A stretch of 64,000 nucleotides of DNA from Xanthobacter autotrophicus Py2 (lineage in GTDB: Bacteria; Pseudomonadota; Alphaproteobacteria; Rhizobiales; Xanthobacteraceae): NCBI GenBank assembly GCA_000017645.1, contig CP000781.1, positions 2,343,501 to 2,407,500 on the forward strand, written 5' to 3'. Position 1 is the stretch's first letter; each line of letters starts with the position of its first letter. The notes beneath the pieces were generated by a model, which worked only from the letters and a program-made list of their open reading frames with translations, was not told where the DNA came from and ran no database searches. The translations under genes and the position numbers were made by a program. Positions 9,289 through 19,031 of this stretch are shown piece by piece.

Positions 9289-10065
9289 TCAGGCCAGCTC
9301 GGCCACTGCGTCGGTCAGGCGCTCCAGGTCCTCCGGGCGGGACAGGCGGTGGTCGCCGTCCTTGATGAGGGAGAACACCACGTCGTCCTCGGCAAGGCAG
9401 CTCACGAGCCGCATGGCGTGCGCCCACGGCACGTCCTCATCCTGCGCGCCCTGCAGGATGCGCACCGGGCAGCCCACCGCGAACGGCGCGCCGAGCAGCA
9501 GGTGGCGGCGCCCGTCCTCGATGAGGGCGCGGGTGATGACATAGGGGCCGTCGCCATAGGCCGAGGGCCGCTCGAAACGGCCCGTGGTCTCGATCTGCGC
9601 CCACACCTCGGGGGAAAAGCGCGCCGGCATCAGGTCTTCGGTGAAGTCCGCCGCCGGGGCCACCAGCACCAGCCCCTTCAGGCGCGTCTCCCCCCGTTTG
9701 GCCAAAAGCCGCGCCAGCAGCAGCGCGATCCAGCCGCCCATGGACGAGCCGATCACCACCTGATCGCCTTGCGTCTTCCGGTCGAACACCGCCACCGCCT
9801 CTTCCAGCCAGCGGGAGATGGTGCCCTCCTCGAACGCGCCGCCAGAGATGCCGTGGCCGGAATAGTCAAAGCGCACGTTGGCGCGGCCATGCCCGGCGGC
9901 CCAGCGGGTGAGGTGTTCGGCCTTGGTGCCGGTCATGTCCGACTTGAAGCCGCCCAGCCAGAACAGGCCCGGCGTCGCGCCGGCCACGCTGCGCACGGCA
10001 ATGTCGCGGCCGTCCACGTCGAGGCGGGAGAAGTCTTCGTCGAGTGTCGTTTCACCGGGCATCAT
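9289..10065 (-). CDS. Alpha/beta hydrolase
   Basis: Cytoplasmic hydrolase of 258 residues. The nucleophile elbow GSSMGG is near residues 104-109, an oxyanion-side GGFKSDMTGTK segment lies near 38-48, and the acid and histidine are probably in EDVPWAH and DGDHRLS near the C-terminus. The overall shape resembles ABHD10-like serine hydrolases. The substrate cannot be read from the sequence. It sits between dapE (6 bases upstream) and the ABC-F gene, probably in one leftward transcript. Confidence 0.82.
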   Translation of the reverse strand: MMPGETTLDEDFSRLDVDGRDIAVRSVAGATPGLFWLGGFKSDMTGTKAEHLTRWAAGHGRANVRFDYSGHGISGGAFEEGTISRWLEEAVAVFDRKTQGDQVVIGSSMGGWIALLLARLLAKRGETRLKGLVLVAPAADFTEDLMPARFSPEVWAQIETTGRFERPSAYGDGPYVITRALIEDGRRHLLLGAPFAVGCPVRILQGAQDEDVPWAHAMRLVSCLAEDDVVFSLIKDGDHRLSRPEDLERLTDAVAELA

Positions 10066-10071
10066 GCGAAC

Positions 10072-11289
10072 TCACGCGAAGGTTGAGAAATAGCGGGCGA
10101 TGATGCGGCCGTAGATGGCGGTGAGAGCCTCGATGTCCTTGACCGGCGTCGCCTCGTCCACCTTGTGCATGGTGCGGCCCACGAGGCCGAATTCCACCAC
10201 CGGGCAGATGTCCTTGATGAAGCGCGCATCCGAGGTGCCGCCCGAGGTGGAGGGCTCGGGCCGGCGCCCGGTCACCTCTTCCACCGCGCTGGCGACGAGG
10301 TCCGTGAACGGGCCGGGGGCGGTGAGGAAGCTCTGGCTCGCCCCGGTCTGGAATGCGAGGTCGTAGGTGAGGCCGGCGCCGTCGAGGCGGCGGATGATCT
10401 CGGACTTCAGGCTCTCCAGCGAGAACAGGTCGTTGAAGCGCACGTTGAAGCGGGCGGTGGCCTGCGCGGGGATCAGGTTGAATACCGGATTGCCCACGTC
10501 CACCGAGACCACCTCCAGGTTGGAGGGCGGGAAGAAATCCGAGCCGTGGTCGAGGGGGGCGGCGGTCAGGTCGCCGATGAGCTTCAGGAGGCGCGGAATG
10601 GGATTGTCGGCAAGGTGCGGATAGGCCACGTGCCCCTGCACGCCCTTCACGGTGAGGATGCCGGAGAGGCTGCCGCGCCGGCCGACCTTGAAGGCATCGC
10701 CCAGGGCATCGGGGTTGGTGGGCTCGCCCAGCACGCAATGGTCGATGGTCTCGCCCCTGGCCTTCAGCCACTCCACCACCTTCACGGTGCCGTCCAGCGC
10801 CGGGCCTTCCTCGTCGCCGGTGATGAGGAAGGAGAGGCTGCCGCGCTGCGGCCGGCCGAAGGCGAGCGCGGCGGCGAGGAAGGCGGCCACCGCCCCCTTC
10901 ATGTCCACCGCCCCACGCCCATGGAGCACGCCGTCCTCAACCGTGCCGGCGAAGGGGGCGTGGTGCCATTGGGTGGCATCTCCCTCGGGTACCACGTCCA
11001 CATGCCCGGCGAAGCACAGGTTCGGGCCGTCGGTGCCGATACGGGCGTAGAGATTGGGGATGGGCACGCCGCCGGTCTCGAAGGTCAGGCGCTCCACGCG
11101 GTACCCAGCGGCCTCCAGCCTTTTCGCCACCAGCTCCAGCGCATCGTCCGCGTGCGGCGTCACCGAAGGCGCGCGGATCAGCTCGGCGGCCAGCGCCACC
11201 GGATCGGGGGTGGCCGGGGAGGCGGCAATCGGGGCGGCAATGGGGTCGGAAGGTGCAGCCTGGGGCTTGACGGGAGCGGCGCCGGTCAT
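10072..11289 (-). CDS. dapE: Succinyl-diaminopimelate desuccinylase
   Basis: M20-family metalloenzyme of 405 residues releasing succinate from N-succinyl-LL-diaminopimelate in the lysine/peptidoglycan pathway. Metal ligands and catalytic residues are visible: H96 and D98 in [10 protein letters not shown]129 in [10 protein letters not shown]160/E161 in TGDEEG, and a distal His in [23 protein letters not shown] is the DapE-type signature. Residues 1-28 form an Ala/Pro-rich extension absent from most DapE proteins, so a later start is possible. The alpha/beta hydrolase follows 6 bases downstream. Confidence 0.93.
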   Translation of the reverse strand: MTGAAPVKPQAAPSDPIAAPIAASPATPDPVALAAELIRAPSVTPHADDALELVAKRLEAAGYRVERLTFETGGVPIPNLYARIGTDGPNLCFAGHVDVVPEGDATQWHHAPFAGTVEDGVLHGRGAVDMKGAVAAFLAAALAFGRPQRGSLSFLITGDEEGPALDGTVKVVEWLKARGETIDHCVLGEPTNPDALGDAFKVGRRGSLSGILTVKGVQGHVAYPHLADNPIPRLLKLIGDLTAAPLDHGSDFFPPSNLEVVSVDVGNPVFNLIPAQATARFNVRFNDLFSLESLKSEIIRRLDGAGLTYDLAFQTGASQSFLTAPGPFTDLVASAVEEVTGRRPEPSTSGGTSDARFIKDICPVVEFGLVGRTMHKVDEATPVKDIEALTAIYGRIIARYFSTFA

Positions 11290-11461
11290 CACGAGAGTCT
11301 CTCTGCCTCCGGTTGCGGCCGGAGGATGCGAAAAGGCGGAAATCGGGACGATCTTTATACCGGTTTTCGCGATTTCGAAGCCCCGCCGCGCCGCCTTTCT
11401 CTCCCATCCGCCACGAACATGCCGCCTTCGGGCGACAGGAACGCCGCCGCGGAGGTCCGAT

Positions 11462-14044
11462 ATGCATGTAACGAAGCCCGCGGCCGTTCTGGTCGCGCTC
11501 TTCCTGTCGATGGTTGTGGCGAGCGTTCCCCTGGCCCAGGCCGGGGCGCAGACGGCGCAGGGGCAGGCCGCCCCGCACCAGAGCGCGCCCGCCGCGGGCG
11601 CGCCGGCTGCGCCTGCGCCCGTCGCCGGAGCCCCTGCTGCTGCTCCGCCTGCTGCCGCCGCTCCGGAAGCGGCGAAGCCGGTGGTGGTGCCGCCCGATCC
11701 CATGATCACCGCCGCCCGCGAGAAGCTGGAAGCGGCACGGGCCACCCTCGACGCCCTCGACGCGACGCTGGCGCTGGAGGGGCTGCGCCCCAACGACCTC
11801 GACGACGTGCGCCAGCGGCTCGACCCCGCCCGCCGCGACCTTGCGACGGTGAGCGACCAGATCTCCCCGCGCGTCGCCGACACGGAGAGCCGGCTGAGCG
11901 GCCTCGGCGCCAAGCCCGCCGAGGGCGCCACCGAGGACCCGGCGGTGACCGCCGACCGCGAGCGCCTGCAGAAGATCAGCTCCGACCTTGGCGGCGTCCT
12001 GAAGCAGAACCGCGCCCTGTTGCTGCGCGCCGACCAGATCTCCGACCGCATCAGTTCCCGCCGCCGGGCGCTGTTCACCGGCCAGCTGTTCGAGCGCTCG
12101 GACTCCATCCTCGATCCCGATCTCTGGGGCAACGCGTTGTCCTCGGTGTCGTCCGAGTGGCGGGCCGTCAAGTATTTCGTGAACGACTGGTCCTCGTTCG
12201 CGCAGCGCCGCCAGGGCTCCCTCGCCTTGCTCGGCATCGTGCTGGGCGGCTTCGGCATCGGCGCCGCTGTGGTGCTGGGCGGGCGTCTGCTGCGCCGCCG
12301 GCTGCGCACGCCGCCGCCGGGGTCGGGCGAGAGCTTCACAAGGCTGCGCTCCGCCCGCGAGGCGCTGAAGGTGCTCGTCCTCAACGCCTGCGTGGCGCCC
12401 GCCGCCACCATGGCCGCCCTTGCCTTTCTGGGCGGGTTCGACGTGGTGCCGCCGCGCGCCGCGGACTTGCTGCACGGGCTGGTGGTGGCGGTCTTCATCA
12501 AGGCCATCGGCAATGCGGTGGCGCGCGCGCTGCTCGCTCCCGACGAGCCGTGGCGCCGCCTGCCGCCGCTCTCGGACGCCGCCGCAGCGCTGGCTTTCCG
12601 CTACTTCTCGTTCGCGGTGTGGACGCTGGCCATCGCCGCCTTCCTCAACGCCCTGCACAAGGTGCTGTTTGCCCCCGTGGGCCTGACGGTGCTGACCAGC
12701 GCGCTGCTTGCCCTGTTCATCGCCGGCTTCATCGCCCGCTTCCTGGTGGGTGTCGCGCGCTCGGAGGATGGCGGCATCGAGACCGAGGGCGAGGCCTCCC
12801 CGGCGGAGCAGGCGGCGTCCGGCAGCCGCCCGCAATGGCTGCGCCTTGTCATCTGGATGTCGGTGATCCTGCTCATCGGCGCCCTGGTGGGCGGCTATGT
12901 GAGCTTCGCCGCCTTCGTCGCCGCCCGCATGATCGTGGCCGCAGCGGTGCTGGGTGGGCTCTACCTGCTCTACGCCCTCATCGATTCCTTCTTCGGCGAG
13001 GGGCTTTCGGCCGAGACGCCGCGCGCGCGGCATATGTCCAAGACCCTCGGCCTCCAGCCCACCAGCCTCGAGCTGATCGGGGTGGTGCTCTCCGGCCTGC
13101 TGAAGCTGCTGCTGTTCGTGGTGGCCGCCTTCCTCATCGCCGGCAGCTGGGGCACCTCCACCGCCGACGTGATGGACACGGTGGAGCGCGCCTCCTTCGG
13201 CGTGCGCATCGGCACCGCCACCATCACCCTGTGGAGCGTGTTCTACGCGGTGTTGCTGCTGCTGGTGAGCCTGGTGGCCGCCCGCGCCTTCCAACGCTGG
13301 GTTTCCACCGCCCTGTTGCCGCGCTCGGGGCTGGAGCCGTCGCTGCAATCCTCCATCGCCACCATCGTCAGCTATGTGGGCACCATCATCGCCATCATGA
13401 TCGCCATGAGCGAGGTGGGACTGAACCTGGAGAACATCGCGCTGGTGGCCGGCGCGCTCTCGGTGGGTATCGGCTTCGGCCTCCAGGCCATCGTGTCCAA
13501 CTTCGTGTCGGGCCTGATCCTGCTCGCCGAGCGGCCCATAAGGGTGGGCGACACCATCAATGTGAAGGGCGAGGAGGGCTATGTGCGGCGCATCTCGGTG
13601 CGCTCCACCGAGATCGAGACCTTCGAGCGCGCCACGGTGATCGTGCCCAATTCCGACCTCATCACCGGCATGGTGAAGAACTGGACGCACTCCAACACCA
13701 CCGGCCGCATCATCGTGGCGGTGAACGTGTCCTACGATTGCGATGCGGAGGAGGTGCGCGACATCCTCGTCGGCTGCGCCTGCGACCATCCGCAGGTGCT
13801 GCAGACGCCGCCGCCGCGGGTGTTCCTCACCAAGTTCGCCGATGCGGGCATGGCATTCGAGCTGCGCTGCGTGGTGGCCAATGTGGACTACGGCCTGACG
13901 GTGAAGAGCGACCTGCATTTTCAGGTGCTCGCGCGCTTCCGCAAGGCCGGCATCGGCATGGCGATCCAGCCCTGGGCCTCGCTGTCGCGCGCGCCCGCCG
14001 ACATGGTGCCGCCGCCGCCGGCCCCGCCAGATCCGCTCCAGTGA
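11462..14044 (+). CDS. Large mechanosensitive channel protein (MscS family, DUF3772-containing)
   Basis: Inner-membrane protein of 860 residues. ATG 11462 is preceded by GGAGG. A signal peptide ends near residue 30, then an Ala/Pro-rich linker (33-75) and a periplasmic helical domain with predicted coiled-coil segments (80-230, DUF3772-like). About ten transmembrane segments follow from residue 255. The MscS pore and beta domain occupy about 620-810, with the typical [16 protein letters not shown] and [13 protein letters not shown] segments. The likely role is release of solutes under hypo-osmotic shock, as for MscK/YbiO-type channels. Confidence 0.9.
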   Translation: MHVTKPAAVLVALFLSMVVASVPLAQAGAQTAQGQAAPHQSAPAAGAPAAPAPVAGAPAAAPPAAAAPEAAKPVVVPPDPMITAAREKLEAARATLDALDATLALEGLRPNDLDDVRQRLDPARRDLATVSDQISPRVADTESRLSGLGAKPAEGATEDPAVTADRERLQKISSDLGGVLKQNRALLLRADQISDRISSRRRALFTGQLFERSDSILDPDLWGNALSSVSSEWRAVKYFVNDWSSFAQRRQGSLALLGIVLGGFGIGAAVVLGGRLLRRRLRTPPPGSGESFTRLRSAREALKVLVLNACVAPAATMAALAFLGGFDVVPPRAADLLHGLVVAVFIKAIGNAVARALLAPDEPWRRLPPLSDAAAALAFRYFSFAVWTLAIAAFLNALHKVLFAPVGLTVLTSALLALFIAGFIARFLVGVARSEDGGIETEGEASPAEQAASGSRPQWLRLVIWMSVILLIGALVGGYVSFAAFVAARMIVAAAVLGGLYLLYALIDSFFGEGLSAETPRARHMSKTLGLQPTSLELIGVVLSGLLKLLLFVVAAFLIAGSWGTSTADVMDTVERASFGVRIGTATITLWSVFYAVLLLLVSLVAARAFQRWVSTALLPRSGLEPSLQSSIATIVSYVGTIIAIMIAMSEVGLNLENIALVAGALSVGIGFGLQAIVSNFVSGLILLAERPIRVGDTINVKGEEGYVRRISVRSTEIETFERATVIVPNSDLITGMVKNWTHSNTTGRIIVAVNVSYDCDAEEVRDILVGCACDHPQVLQTPPPRVFLTKFADAGMAFELRCVVANVDYGLTVKSDLHFQVLARFRKAGIGMAIQPWASLSRAPADMVPPPPAPPDPLQ

Positions 14045-14208
14045 GGGCGGCGAGGGGCTTCGGCTCCCCTCCGCTAACGCTTCTTCAACCCTGAGGGCGC
14101 ACAAGGCGGGCGGTCCCTCGCGCGCCGGATCCGCCGAGATGGCGGGCTCCGGCGAACCGGGCGGGATGTCCAAGGGGCGAGGAGCCCCGAACCAGCTGGA
14201 AGAGAGCC

Positions 14209-14751
14209 ATGCGCGACCCGATCCTCCGCCGTCCCCTTCTCGCCGGTGCCGGGCTCGCGCTGCTGCTGACGCTGGGCGCCTGCGGCACCACCGACACCCA
14301 GCTCGACAGCCAGCCGGCCTTCTACATCAACCTCGCCAAGACCGGGAAGCCGGTGGACGCGGCGGCCGCCGCCTCCATCATCTCCGACTACCGGGTCGGG
14401 CGCGGGCTGACCCCCGTCACCATCGACGACCAGCTCAACAAGATCGCCCAGGACCAGGCCAACGCCATGGCGCGGGCCGACAATCTCTCCCACGAGGTGG
14501 GCGGGCGCAATTTCATGACCCGCATGAAGGCCTCCGGCTACAACGCCTCCAAGGCGGTGGAGAATGTGGGCGCGGGCTACCACACCCTTGCGGAAGCCTT
14601 CTCCGGCTGGCGCGATTCCCCCTCCCACAACAAGAACATGCTGGAACCGGGGGTGACCCGCATGGGCATCGCCACGGCCAATGCGCCCAATTCCAAGTAC
14701 AAGGTCTATTGGGCCCTGGTGCTGGCCGAGCCGGACAAGAGCGGGCGGTGA
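14209..14751 (+). CDS. CAP-domain (SCP/PR1-like) lipoprotein
   Basis: Exported lipoprotein of 180 residues. The lipobox is LGAC with Cys25. Residues about 55-175 form a CAP domain with LNKIAQDQANAMA, NLSHEV, VGAGY and GWRDSPSHNKNML, the last being the conserved W-x-x-S-x-x-H motif. ATG 14209 follows GGAAGAGAG. Bacterial CAP-domain proteins of this kind have no settled function. Confidence 0.87.
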   Translation: MRDPILRRPLLAGAGLALLLTLGACGTTDTQLDSQPAFYINLAKTGKPVDAAAAASIISDYRVGRGLTPVTIDDQLNKIAQDQANAMARADNLSHEVGGRNFMTRMKASGYNASKAVENVGAGYHTLAEAFSGWRDSPSHNKNMLEPGVTRMGIATANAPNSKYKVYWALVLAEPDKSGR

Positions 14752-14869
14752 CCTGACGTTCTCGGCCCGGGCCGGTGTGTCCGGAGTCGGCAAAAGACAC
14801 TTGCATCTCGCAGCCGCAACCCTGTAGCGTGCGCCGCAACATTGCGGGGGCAGAAGGGTCGGCCGGGTC

Positions 14870-16468
14870 ATGCTGGCGCACACGAGTGAATACGAGCGCC
14901 GGTGCCGGGCGTTTTCCTGGGATATCCCGCGCCGCTACAACATGGCGGTCCATGCCTGCGACGGCATTGCCGCCCGCGCGCCCGACCGTCCGGCCCTGTT
15001 CCTGCCCCATGGCGCAGGCTTTCGCCCGGTCTCCTACGGCGCGCTGGCTGCGGCCTCCAACCGGCTGGCCCACGCCCTTCTGGCCCACGGCATCGGGCGC
15101 GGCGACCGGGTGGCGATCCTGCTGCCCCAGTCGCTGGACGTGCTGGTCACCCACCTCGCCGTCTACAAGATGGGCGCCATCGCGGTGCCGCTGGCCGGCG
15201 CCTTCGGGGTGGACGCCATCGCCTATCGCCTCGCCGATTCCGGCGCCAGGGCCCTCGTCACCGACGATGCCGGCCTTGCCAAGGTGGTGGAGCGGCCGCA
15301 GGCGCTGGGGCTCCTCATCAATGTGGACGGGGCGCGGGCGGGGGTGCTCGATTTCACCACCCTGCTGGATGCCGCCTCCGACCGGCCGCTCGCCATCACC
15401 TCCGGCCCGGACGATCCGGCGCTGATGATCTACACCTCCGGCACCACCGGCCAGCCCAAGGGCGCGCTGCACGGCCACCGGGTGCTCCTGCCCCATGTGA
15501 GCGGCGTCACCTTCACCCATGAGGGCATCGGCCAGGCGGGCGACCGCATGTGGACCCCCTCCGACTGGGCCTGGGCCGGCGGGCTGCTCAACACCATCCT
15601 CCCCGCGCTGGCACTGGGGGTGCCGGTGGTGGCGCAGCCGCGCGGCAAGTTCGACCCCGAGGCGGCCTTCGACCTGATCAAGCGGGCGCAGGTGCGCAAC
15701 GTCTTCATCCCGCCCACCGCGCTCAAGATGATGCGCGCCGTGCCGGACCCCAAGACCCGCTTCAACTTCGACCTGCGCACCGTGGGCTCGGCGGGCGAGG
15801 CGCTGGGGGCGGAGACCTTCGAATGGGGCCGGCAGGCCCTCGGCGTGCCGGTGAACGAGTTCTACGGCCAGACCGAATGCAATTACGTCATCGGCTCCTC
15901 GGCGGCGCTGGGCGTGGCGAAAGCCGGGGCCACCGGCAAGGCGGTGCCGGGCCACGAGGTTGCGGTGCTGGGCGAAGACGGCGCCGTGCTGCCCCCCGGC
16001 CAGATGGGGCAGATCGCGGTGCGCGCGCCCGATCCGGTCATGTTCCTTGAGTACTGGAACAGGCCGGACGCCACGCAGGAGAAGGTGCGCGACGGCTGGC
16101 TCATCACCGGGGACCTCGCGACCCAGGACGAGGAGGGCTATTTCCACTTCCTCGGCCGCGACGACGATGTGATCACCTCCGCCGGCTATCGCATCGGCCC
16201 AGCGGAGATCGAGGATGTGCTGCTGCGCCATCCGGCGGTGTCCATCGCCGCCGCGGTGGGCAAGAAGGACCCGCTGCGCACCGAGATCGTCAAGGCGGTG
16301 ATCGTGCTGATGCCCGGCATCACACCCTCGCCGGCGCTGGAGGACGACATCCGCGCCTTCGTGCGCACCCGCCTTGCAGCTTACGAATATCCCCGCGAGA
16401 TCGAGTTCGTGGCCGAGCTGCCCCTGACCACCACGGGCAAGGTCATCCGCCGGCTGCTCAGGGACTGA
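14870..16468 (+). CDS. AMP-dependent acyl-CoA synthetase
   Basis: ANL-superfamily enzyme of 532 residues that adenylates a carboxylic acid and forms the CoA thioester. The P-loop-like motif YTSGTTGQPKG is at 187-197. FYGQTECN (A5), WLITGDLA (A7), GRDDDVITSAGYRIGPAEIE (A8 and hinge) and the A10 lysine in TTTGKVIRR near the C-terminus are all intact. The substrate is probably a short- or medium-chain acid, but that cannot be fixed by eye. It stands alone on this strand. Confidence 0.9.
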   Translation: MLAHTSEYERRCRAFSWDIPRRYNMAVHACDGIAARAPDRPALFLPHGAGFRPVSYGALAAASNRLAHALLAHGIGRGDRVAILLPQSLDVLVTHLAVYKMGAIAVPLAGAFGVDAIAYRLADSGARALVTDDAGLAKVVERPQALGLLINVDGARAGVLDFTTLLDAASDRPLAITSGPDDPALMIYTSGTTGQPKGALHGHRVLLPHVSGVTFTHEGIGQAGDRMWTPSDWAWAGGLLNTILPALALGVPVVAQPRGKFDPEAAFDLIKRAQVRNVFIPPTALKMMRAVPDPKTRFNFDLRTVGSAGEALGAETFEWGRQALGVPVNEFYGQTECNYVIGSSAALGVAKAGATGKAVPGHEVAVLGEDGAVLPPGQMGQIAVRAPDPVMFLEYWNRPDATQEKVRDGWLITGDLATQDEEGYFHFLGRDDDVITSAGYRIGPAEIEDVLLRHPAVSIAAAVGKKDPLRTEIVKAVIVLMPGITPSPALEDDIRAFVRTRLAAYEYPREIEFVAELPLTTTGKVIRRLLRD

Positions 16469-16653
16469 CGGCGCGCGCGGCCGGGAGGCTGGAGCCGCCG
16501 CTCCCGCGTTCAGAGGGTGTCCGTTGCGGGCGGCCCCGACTGCGGCCTGTCACGCCGCCCCCGGCTGCCCACCATTTCGGCTTGCCCGCAGGGCGCGTGC
16601 GCCTACACTGAAGTCTTTACAGCTTCATCCCTTTTCATTCGACGGATACTGTC

Positions 16654-16896
16654 ATGCATAACAAGAGGCTCGAAGCCTTGCGCGCCAATCCCGGCGGGGA
16701 GTGGCGGCCCGCCGACATCGAGATCACCGCATCCCAATATGCGATGAAGTTTCGCAAGGTGACCGGGACCCACGTGGTCTTCACCCACCCCTCGGTGCCC
16801 GATTGCGTCGCCGTGCCCATGAAGCAGAAGATCCGCTCCGTCCACGTGAAGGCGTTCGTCGCCATGGTGGACCGCATGGACGAGCAGGACCAATGA
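16654..16896 (+). CDS. HicA-like toxin of a type II toxin-antitoxin pair
   Basis: Small protein of 80 residues. The core GTHVVFTHPSVPDCVAVPMKQ matches the HicA double-stranded-RNA-binding-like fold, in which the His of the G-S/T-H segment is the RNase residue. The N-terminal part is longer and more diverged than in classic HicA (about 60 residues). The stop overlaps the start of the HicB-like gene in ATGA. Upstream, TGAAG and CTTCA form a short inverted repeat at 16609-16627 that could be an operator, though this is weak. Confidence 0.7.
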   Translation: MHNKRLEALRANPGGEWRPADIEITASQYAMKFRKVTGTHVVFTHPSVPDCVAVPMKQKIRSVHVKAFVAMVDRMDEQDQ

Positions 16897-17126
16897 GCGC
16901 CCCCGTCGCCCCCGATCTTGATGCCTATCCGGTCACCCTCGCGCCGATCCCGCCCGAGGAGGGTGGCGGCTTCGTGGCAAGCTTTCCCGATGTGCCCGGC
17001 TGCCACGGCGTGGGCGAGACGGAGGAGGAAGCCCTCGCCGACGGCCGGCTGGCCCTGTTCGCCTGCATCGATGCCCTGAAGGCCGCCGACCGCGAGCCGC
17101 CCGCACCCGGTTCGGCGAAGGCCTGA
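16893..17126 (+). CDS. HicB-like antitoxin
   Basis: Protein of 77 residues. The core YPVTLAPIPPEEGGGFVASF followed by PDVPGCHGVGETEEEALA is the HicB partial RNase-H fold. There is no C-terminal helix-turn-helix or ribbon-helix-helix domain, so it may not bind its own promoter as larger HicB proteins do. It is coupled to hicA by an ATGA overlap; toxin-first order is usual for hicAB. Confidence 0.75.
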   Translation: MSAPVAPDLDAYPVTLAPIPPEEGGGFVASFPDVPGCHGVGETEEEALADGRLALFACIDALKAADREPPAPGSAKA

Positions 17127-17139
17127 GGCGGTGGCCGCT

Positions 17140-17472
17140 TCAGCGCCCGCCGCGCGCCTTCTCTTCCAGATAGGAGGAGACGGTGTCGAGCAGGCGGATG
17201 GCGCCGGGCAACTGGGCGTGGGCCTCGCTTTGGGCTTCGTTTTCCGGCTCGAGGGTGCGCCACCACACGATGAAGCGGCGGATCAGCGCGCGGCCGGGAA
17301 TGGCCTCGAACGGCATGCCGGGAAAGCCCTCGGTGCTGAACGCCGCCTCCACCTGGCGGAGGCAGTCCTCGATATAGACGCGGTCTTCGGCGTCGAGGCT
17401 GTACGGCCCTTCCGGGGCGCGCCGCTCCATGCGCACTTCGCTGAGTTCGGGAATGTAGTCGGTCTTGACCAA
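17140..17472 (-). CDS. Hypothetical protein
   Basis: About 110 residues, unrecognised. A TTG start at 17472 is proposed because GAGGG lies 7 bases upstream; the frame remains open further upstream to 17517, and an internal ATG begins MERRAPEG. The protein is acidic with predicted helices and ends SSYLEEKARGGR. It is convergent with the hicAB pair (13 bases apart), so it is not part of that operon. Confidence 0.55.
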   Translation of the reverse strand: MVKTDYIPELSEVRMERRAPEGPYSLDAEDRVYIEDCLRQVEAAFSTEGFPGMPFEAIPGRALIRRFIVWWRTLEPENEAQSEAHAQLPGAIRLLDTVSSYLEEKARGGR

Positions 17473-17573
17473 GATGGACCCTCGCGCCCGCCCCACGTGT
17501 GGGGCGCTTCGCGCCAAGCAGGAACGATGCCAGCCGGCCCGCTGCCGGCCCGCGCTTATTCGGGAACGCTGGC

Positions 17574-18044
17574 ATGACCGTGCCCGCCCGTCCGGCTCTG
17601 GCCGCCGCGCCCGCCCATGAGGCGGCCGTCGCGGTCCATGCGGTTCCCGCTCTGGTGTTGAAGCACGGTTTCCGCCTGCTGGTGCTGCGCGAGCTCGCCG
17701 CCGGGGACGGGCCGGCCGGCTTCGCCGTCATCGAGCAGGCGCTGCTGCGGCCGCCGCCCCGCACCATCCGGCATGGCGTGGCCTTTGCCCTCGCGTTCCG
17801 TCCCGAAGTGGTGGCATTCCTGACCTTCCATCTCGGCCGGCCGGGGACGCGGGGGCCGGATGACCTGCCCTTGCGCAACCCGCACTGGCCGGCCCTGTCG
17901 TGGCATCGGGCCGAGCGCCTCTGGTCCGATGGCGCCCGCAGCATCGAGTGGAGCGCCGACATCCTGTTTGCGCGGGAGGATGATTGCTCTGCCTTCGCCC
18001 GGCAGTTCCATTCTGCTTTGGGCATTGAACAGCCGGTGGGCTGA
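17574..18044 (+). CDS. Hypothetical protein
   Basis: About 156 residues from ATG 17574. No family recognised. The composition is ordinary for this genome, with strong G/C at third positions, and the middle contains a hydrophobic stretch (GVAFALAFRPEVVAFLTF) that is probably a buried strand pair rather than a membrane segment. It lies divergent from the hypothetical gene at 17140 and 73 bases before the SRPBCC gene. Confidence 0.6.
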   Translation: MTVPARPALAAAPAHEAAVAVHAVPALVLKHGFRLLVLRELAAGDGPAGFAVIEQALLRPPPRTIRHGVAFALAFRPEVVAFLTFHLGRPGTRGPDDLPLRNPHWPALSWHRAERLWSDGARSIEWSADILFAREDDCSAFARQFHSALGIEQPVG

Positions 18045-18117
18045 GGCCCGTTTCTTGCTTCTTCGCAAGGTTGGCCACGCTTGTTTGTTTGATCGCCTTT
18101 TTTGGGGAGTTTCGTCC

Positions 18118-18588
18118 ATGTCGGATGTTATCGAGACCCGCTCCATCGTCACCGAAGCCGAGTTCGAGTATCCGGTGGACATTGTCTGGCGCGCCATTAC
18201 CGATTCCGAATGGCTCGCCGTCTGGTTCTTTCCCAATGATATCCAGCCCCTGGAAGGGCACCGCTTCACCATCTGGGGCCGGCCCATCGAGCGCTGGGAC
18301 GGCGAGTTCCAGTGCCAGGTGAAGACCGCCGTGCCCGAGCGCGAGCTGTCCTTCAGCTGGAAGGGCGGGCACGAGGAGCTGAAGGGCTTCGGTCATTATA
18401 TCGACACGGTGGTCACCTGGACCCTCACGCCCACACCCTCCGGCGGCACCCATTTCCGCTTCGTCCATGACGGCTTCAGCACCGCCGCCACCTCCGACGG
18501 GGTGTTCGACGTGATGAACAAGGGCTCCCAGAGCGTGCTGCGCACCTTGACCCGCCGCCTGCCGGACCTCATCCAGCACGGCGCATAA
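18118..18588 (+). CDS. SRPBCC-domain protein (AHSA1/START-like)
   Basis: Protein of 156 residues. It has the AHSA1 layout: an N-terminal strand and helix with VDIVWRAITDSEWLAVWFFP, a central GRFxxxxW-like segment and the terminal helix RTLTRRLPDL. Such proteins bind small hydrophobic ligands; the ligand is unknown. ATG 18118 follows GGGGAG. The gene is monocistronic as far as can be seen. Confidence 0.82.
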   Translation: MSDVIETRSIVTEAEFEYPVDIVWRAITDSEWLAVWFFPNDIQPLEGHRFTIWGRPIERWDGEFQCQVKTAVPERELSFSWKGGHEELKGFGHYIDTVVTWTLTPTPSGGTHFRFVHDGFSTAATSDGVFDVMNKGSQSVLRTLTRRLPDLIQHGA

Positions 18589-18707
18589 GTCGCGCGCCTG
18601 CTTGAGCGCGCGATGCGTGAGAAGCGAGGGAACCCTTCGGCGAAGGCCGCGTTAAGTCTCCGGTAGCCATGTTGCGCCTTGAAGGCGCGCCGGCAGAGGA
18701 GATCACT

Positions 18708-18926
18708 ATGGGACGCAGCCTTCCGCCCACCGATCCCTTTTCTCTGCGCATCGTCATCGGCGATGCGGAGACGCGGGCCTCCAGCATCGACGACGTGGTG
18801 CGCTTCCTGCGCCAGCAGGAGGCGGATGATTTCGCTGACCTCCTCCTGACCCTGCCGAGCGATGGCGCGGCGCCCTCCCTGAGCGATGTCTGCGCCCGCA
18901 TGGAAGCGCTTTGCGCCATGGTGTGA
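18708..18926 (+). CDS. Small hypothetical protein
   Basis: A 72-residue protein. ATG 18708 is chosen because AGAGGAGATCACT precedes it; an upstream in-frame ATG at 18669 would add 13 residues. Acidic, no signal peptide, with SSIDDVVRFLRQQEADDFADLL predicted helical. Unrecognised. Confidence 0.55.
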   Translation: MGRSLPPTDPFSLRIVIGDAETRASSIDDVVRFLRQQEADDFADLLLTLPSDGAAPSLSDVCARMEALCAMV

Positions 18927-19031
18927 GGGGCTCGCTCTGACGGATCGCGCGGGACCTCTGCGGGCTTGACTTTCCGCATCCGGGACGCAGTCTTCCCGCT
19001 TGTGAGATCAGGCTTTATCGGGGGTTGACGG

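Noticed and set aside
7453..10086. Long plus-strand open frame of 877 codons
   Set aside because: Antisense shadow of the ABC-F and hydrolase genes, which have intact motifs.
10165..14094. Very long plus-strand frame of 1309 codons
   Set aside because: Runs across dapE (antisense) and the MscS-like gene (other frame); no domain, Arg-rich shadow composition.
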